A stretch of 64,000 nt of DNA from Whitmania pigra (taxonomy: Eukaryota; Annelida; Clitellata; Hirudinida; Haemopidae): positions 1,278,501-1,342,500 of the forward strand of contig JAJTWR010000284.1 in assembly GCA_021613335.1 (NCBI GenBank). The letters run 5' to 3'. Of this stretch, positions 59,638 to 64,000 are shown piece by piece. The position numbers and the translations under genes are program-made. Under the pieces are notes generated by a model that made no database searches, was not told the DNA's origin, and worked only from the letters and a program-made list of their open reading frames with translations. Numbering within the stretch: the first letter of the stretch is position 1; each line of letters starts with the position of its first letter.

Positions 59638-62277
59638 TCAGTTGTTCGAGTCGTTCCTCTTCCTACAAATGAGACTCCACAGTTGATCCTGGAACTTCTT
59701 ACGAAAGAGAAAATATATGAAGAAGTTGAGAGCCGAGTTGAGTACGATGAGCAGATTGCTGATGTGGTAGAACCTCATGTAGTTCGAGCAGGTACTGCGA
59801 GCTTCTCTGTCTACTAGGTAGAACAGTATCTGCAATTTGGTCGTAATTTCAGTAAAATTCTGTTAACTAATAAACTAGATCCGCAGGCATCAATGATTTA
59901 CTGTAAATTCTGGTAAAATAATTTCATAAAACCTGATTAGTGGCTGCTGGAGTTTCGCAGACGATAAAGGCGAGGATGATGATTATCATGACCATCGTTA
60001 TGTTGCGCTCGTCTGCGTTAGCGGGGCTTTTCCCGGTTCCAGATTTCAGCTGGATGGTGTGAGTTTGAATAGCATCATTGAGAATTGAGTTCTTCGTCTC
60101 GGATCCTTCTGAAACCTTGTCGTTGGCAGTGCTTCTGCGACATGAGCTCTCCGAAGTGGCGCTTGATGCTGGCAAATCCATAAGGGCCGGGTTCGAGACC
60201 GCACGGTAAGTCGGTGTCGGGGGAAATGAAGAATTAAGGAGCATCTTAGAGGACGACGAGGGTTCTCCCTGCCTCGCGGTGTTGGCAAACGACGTGGAGT
60301 TGATGTTGGCGGAAGAATTTTGAGCCGACGGGCTCGCGGTCACTCCGAACTGAGATGGTCGGAACTTTTCAGCAGACCTTAGCGTCGCCATTAGGCGGAC
60401 GTTGAAAAAGATCAAGATCGAGAGCGGCAAGAAAAAAGCGACCAGACAGTAGGCGACGTTTTCGTAGAGGATGTTGTACAGGGGGTACGTGACCAGCCCG
60501 TGGTTGACCGGCTGTAGATGGTGGTCGCTTGAATTTGTACCGTTGGCCGGTTTGGCTAGCCTGTAGTCGAACTCAAAGAAGCGAGGCATGTTGTACAGGA
60601 CGAGGCTAACTCCTAGAATAATCATCTGTGAAATAATAAATTATGTTTTACTTAAGTTGGGGGAGACCATGGCTTACTTTGGGGCCAAAACTTTGTTAGG
60701 ACGCCCTAACAAAAAATTCTTATTCTCTCACACCTTGGTGCGTTACGTGATGGGTGGCTTCGAAAATGAACTGAAGAAGTTTTTTTTTTTTTTTTTCGAT
60801 AGAATTCGACAGTTTTGACGTTTAATTTCGGAGAATGACGGTCGTAAATCGTTGATTTTAGCGAAGAATTGAAAACGGTGCAATTTTATGGCGCGATGGT
60901 TTTGTGCGGATTAAACCGCGATGCAAAGTCATCTCCGGAATGACTTTTTACAAACTGCGCGTCGTAAAAAACAATTTGTTTCCGTCGTCAGCAAGCGCAC
61001 CAGCCAAATTGAATTCCTGGCGTTCAATCGAGCGTGACGTCGTTCATTTTGATGCTCACTCTCAAATAAATCATAAAAACACAAGCCTTTAGTGACCTGT
61101 CTCCTGACTTTTGATTTCGTGCAGAGCCGGCTGGCGTGCAACGGCTTGCAGACGGCTATGTACCGGTTAGCCGCAACCAGGACCATCATCCATACCGTGG
61201 CTAGCTGAGCCAAATAGTTGAGTGGCCAGAAGTATTTTTGAAGATAGTAGAAAACCTCTTCAAATTCTTTTTCCCTGCAAGATAAGCAAAAACAATTGTG
61301 TGTTTTTTTTTTATATTTTTTGTTTAAGTTTCTGTTTCGTTTTGTGCGGGCGGGCGGCTAAAAAAAGATTTGACATTCTGCTGTAGTTTATGTTTTGACT
61401 TCATAAATAAATAAATACATAAAAGGATTTTCTAATAAAAAAGATTTTTTCAACATTTATCTCACCTGTCGAAGTAAATGCCAACAGCAGAGTAAATCTG
61501 AACCAGAGCCGACGTGGCCAAGTACACGTTGTCCGTGATCGCCAGAGACTTGAGGAGGTACGAAGACACCGACTGACCCTGGATTCTTCTCTTGCCTCTC
61601 CAAGCGTTGTCTTGGGAAGATTGCTTTGTGGTTTGCCTTAAGATGGCAGTCGAGATGATGGACTTGATAGAGACCGTTTTCGGCGAGGGTATGCTGACCA
61701 GAGAGGCCGAGGTAACGCAGGAGTTGTTTGACCTTTTCTGGAAACTTCCCTCGAACGCCCTCCTTTTCTTCCCGCCGCCGCAGCAGCAACTACAACTGCT
61801 GCACTGTCGCCGTTCTCCGACGTCGCGACTCTCGCTGCCGCTGGGGTCCATCGATCGTTGGTCACCGAGTTTCGGCCTGAAGATGTACTTCCTCTGACGA
61901 GACGGCGGATCGGCATGGAGGACCGCGAACGAGAGTGAATTCCCTAGGATTCCGACGCCGCAGACGATGCCGAAAAGCGGTCCGTAAATGATGATGAAGA
62001 AGAGATGGGAGTGGCAAGGTTCTTTGTCTTCCGACAGCTCGACGTTGTCGTCGATTGACGAATGGTTGCCGAGATTGCCAGAGGGACTCGCAGCGCTAAA
62101 GGAATGACGATCATAATCACCGGTGATGGAAATCTCATTCTGAGCGCTAATTGGACTTTCATATCCCACGAGCGTCGTCGTGACGTCATTCTGAAGCGCT
62201 ACGGACGTGACGCCGCGTCGCGAGGCGTCAACGCGACAAATGAAGATGGAAGTCAGGATGAGGTTTGCCAGAAACAT
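59638..62277 (-). CDS. FMRFamide-receptor-like class A GPCR with very long loop 1
   Basis: Four exons: 62277-61466, about 61275-61100, 60625-59933 and about 59832-59638. A signal peptide (MFLANLILTSIFICRVDA) and an N-terminal domain of about 75 residues lead to TM1 (FFIIIYGPLFGIVCGVGILG, NSLSFAVL). About 115 residues then separate TM1 from TM2 (LLKSLAITDNVYLATSALVQ), where class A receptors normally have about 12. TM3 gives ATVWMMVLVAANRYIAVCKP with NRY replacing DRY; TM4 IILGVSLVLYNMPRFF; TM5 AYCLVAFFLPLSILIFFNVR; a 130-residue loop 3; TM6 MVMIIIILAFIVCETPA; TM7 LLIVLNSALNFFIYFLFRKK (NxxxxFxxY form). The tail is short (CRKRNDSNN). The VCxTPA in TM6 and PLHA-LCT after TM3 resemble protostome FMRFamide receptors. 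Ligand unknown. Confidence 0.82.
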
Positions 62278-62868
62278 GGAGAAAAATGACCAGGCACGAG
62301 ACTGGGTTCTGTGGTCAGTATCGATGAAATTCAGTTGAGAAAAACTTATTGTGTTTTTTTTTGCCCATCATTTCATATTAAAGATTTAATAATGAATTAT
62401 GAGTAATAATGAGTATTATGTGTTTGAGAATGTCAAGCATTCTATTATATTATATTATATTTCGTTATGTAAGGATATATTTATAATATATCTCATTTTA
62501 TTATAATATAAGAATTCAATACTTAATTATAAAAATTAATTATGTAGCGCCACGTTTAGAGACTCTTAACCTTTTTATAAACCCAACGCCACCACAACCA
62601 GCGCAGCAAGCGACACAGAGCGACAGCTGACGTTGCCGTTATCGCTCGCCTCGAGATGTATAACTTGTACGTGTCGAGGTATGTTAAAGTTATTTGTGGA
62701 AATTTATTTTCACATCCGAAAAAAAACCCAGTCATCTCTCGTCTGCAACAATGACTTGGATAACGCGCTCTGACGGGAATTCAATGATGACCCAATCATG
62801 CGTGTCAATGCCATCTGTCAGTGGAGCGTTGAAAGCAAAAAAAAAAAGTTCTGGAGATCCTTGGTCAG

Positions 62869-62909
<41 letters not shown>

Positions 62910-63328
62910 TTATGATAATGTCAAAAATAACAACAGTTACAATAATGAATAGTCACAATCGTCATCATCACCGCCGCCGTCGTCGTCGTCATCATCCTCG
63001 TTATTTGCCGGTGCAAATTTGAAGTTAATTGCGTCATAAATTCAGTGTCTCAGAGGACTAAAGTCTCGAATGATTAGATTAGAAAATTAGTGCTTATACG
63101 TCAGAAATTCTTCCAGCAGAAAAAAAATGAGGATTAAAAATTAAAAGAGAAAAAAAAAGACAAACAAATAAATAAACAAATAAATAAATAATGATTCAAA
63201 TTACACACGATACTCGATCAGTTTAAGTCGAGAAATCGCCTGCGTTTCCATGGAAACCTATTTACTGTTTCATCGATACTAACTAACTTGATGCCAACTA
63301 ATGAGCTTTCGTTAATTACTTTTTAGGG
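62278..63328. other. Upstream region of the GPCR gene
   Basis: AT-rich, with an (AAT)n array at 62868-62906, (CAT/CGT)n patches near 62955-63000 and poly-A tracts near 63120-63190. No coding exon seen. Confidence 0.4.
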
Positions 63329-63410
63329 CAGCGGTTCTCAACCTGTGGGTAGCGACCCCCATGGGGGTGCGGCCTGACCTTTTTGCCCGAGGTCGCCTAA
63401 GACACTGAGA
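63329..63410 (+). mobile_element. Terminal end of a hAT transposon (SPIN-like)
   Basis: CAGCGGTTCTCAACCTGTGG at 63329-63348, followed by GCGACCCC...GGGGGT and GGTCGCCTAAGAC, is the characteristic terminus of SPIN-type hAT elements. The CAGnGGTTCTCAACC terminal inverted repeat is nearly intact and encloses a perfect 14-bp palindrome at 63355-63368. The opposite end was not found before the window ends, and no transposase reading frame is visible, so this is a non-autonomous or decayed copy, or one that continues to the right. Confidence 0.72.
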
Positions 63411-63861
63411 ATTTAATATTTTTTAAAAGACATATTTTTTTTACAACACCTTATCCTTAACTCCACACACATATCATTTTTAAGCAAGATGTTTTCAATT
63501 ATTATAGTGCATTTTTATATTATATAACATTTTTCTGCTATTTATTTGATATAACGCTCGATGTTGCATCGGGTCGTTCGGTGGTGGATGGCAGAGATTC
63601 TTGAGACGATGGCGTGACCTTTAGCGATTGACCCGCGGGCTGGCTGGATACAAAGTAGCTACTTTGGACGGAACTCGGCACGGCCAAGTAATTATGTTAT
63701 TTGATGTTGTACATTACATTGTTGTACAAATGAAATGTACATGATAAGGGTGTGTTCACATCTCTCGTTCTCTGTTAAGTGTGCTGTGTTTGTTAGTGTG
63801 CGCTTTTGTCCGTTGCTGCCGTCTTGAATTTAGCAAGCCACAACTGCCCATCGCACTGGAT

Positions 63862-64000
63862 TTGTTGCAATGTTTAGAAACTTAAATAATGTTAATGTTA
63901 ATGTTAGAAAATAAATAATTTAATTAACTTAAATAATGTTAATGTTAGAAAATAAATAATTTAATTAACTTAAATAAAGTTAATGTTAGAAAATAAATAA
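63862..64000. repeat. Tandem repeat, 41-bp period, at the window end
   Basis: The block gttagaaaataaataattta recurs at 63903, 63944 and 63985 with cttaaataatgttaat between. It runs off the end of the window. Confidence 0.9.

Overview
This is nuclear DNA from an animal, most likely a bilaterian invertebrate. Every recognisable gene is broken by short AT-rich introns (many 60-400 bp) with GT-AG ends and pyrimidine-rich acceptors. The gene set is metazoan: a seven-Ig VEGFR/PDGFR-class receptor tyrosine kinase, a Gsx homeobox gene, EGR, PAWR/Par-4, SKP2, an SHB-type adaptor and a peptide GPCR of FMRFamide-receptor type. The species and phylum cannot be fixed from the sequence alone; the peptide receptor would suit a protostome but does not exclude a deuterostome. 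All gene names come from recognising protein similarity by eye, and exon borders are hand-inferred.

Layout. 1-240: last exon of a PI3K p85 regulatory subunit (+). 1222-4774: glycyl-tRNA synthetase (-). 5999-8312: GET3/ASNA1 ATPase (+). 8448-10491: PKA catalytic subunit (-). 10702-11802: PAWR-like protein (-). 12980-19040: RABGAP1-type Rab GAP (+). 19600-21948: SKP2-like F-box/LRR protein (-). 22.7-23.1 kb: a decayed, internally deleted DNA copy of parts of the next two genes. 24145-25525: EGR-type zinc-finger factor (+). 26433-28843: ATE1 arginyltransferase (+). 30010-43091: VEGFR-like receptor (+), whose introns are full of trinucleotide and minisatellite repeats. 43510-44641: Gsx homeobox gene (-). 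46873-47675: an unrecognised secreted eight-cysteine peptide of about 77 residues (-), assembled here from four tiny exons. 49047-49836: BRI3 (-). 51937-55236: SHB-family SH2 adaptor (-). 55936-59342: PEX11 gamma-like (+). 59638-62277: FMRFamide-receptor-like GPCR with a very long first intracellular loop (-). The last 1.7 kb holds AT repeats and the end of a hAT (SPIN-like) transposon.

How the genes relate. Eukaryotic neighbours need not work together, but several here are notable. Gsx lies tail to tail with a VEGFR/PDGFR-class receptor, 418 bp apart, recalling the vertebrate linkage of ParaHox genes with PDGFRA/KIT/KDR and FLT1/FLT3. The p85, GET3, PKA, RABGAP1, SHB and PEX11G families have human members on chromosomes 1, 9 and 19, so the window may preserve a piece of an ancient linkage group. 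PAWR keeps the RRST site known as a PKA target and sits 210 bp upstream of the PKA gene on the same strand.

The most novel items are the Gsx-receptor pair, the secreted cysteine-rich peptide gene with its own TATA box, the fused EGR/ATE1 relic, the GPCR with about 115 residues in loop 1, and a GC-AG intron in the PKA gene.
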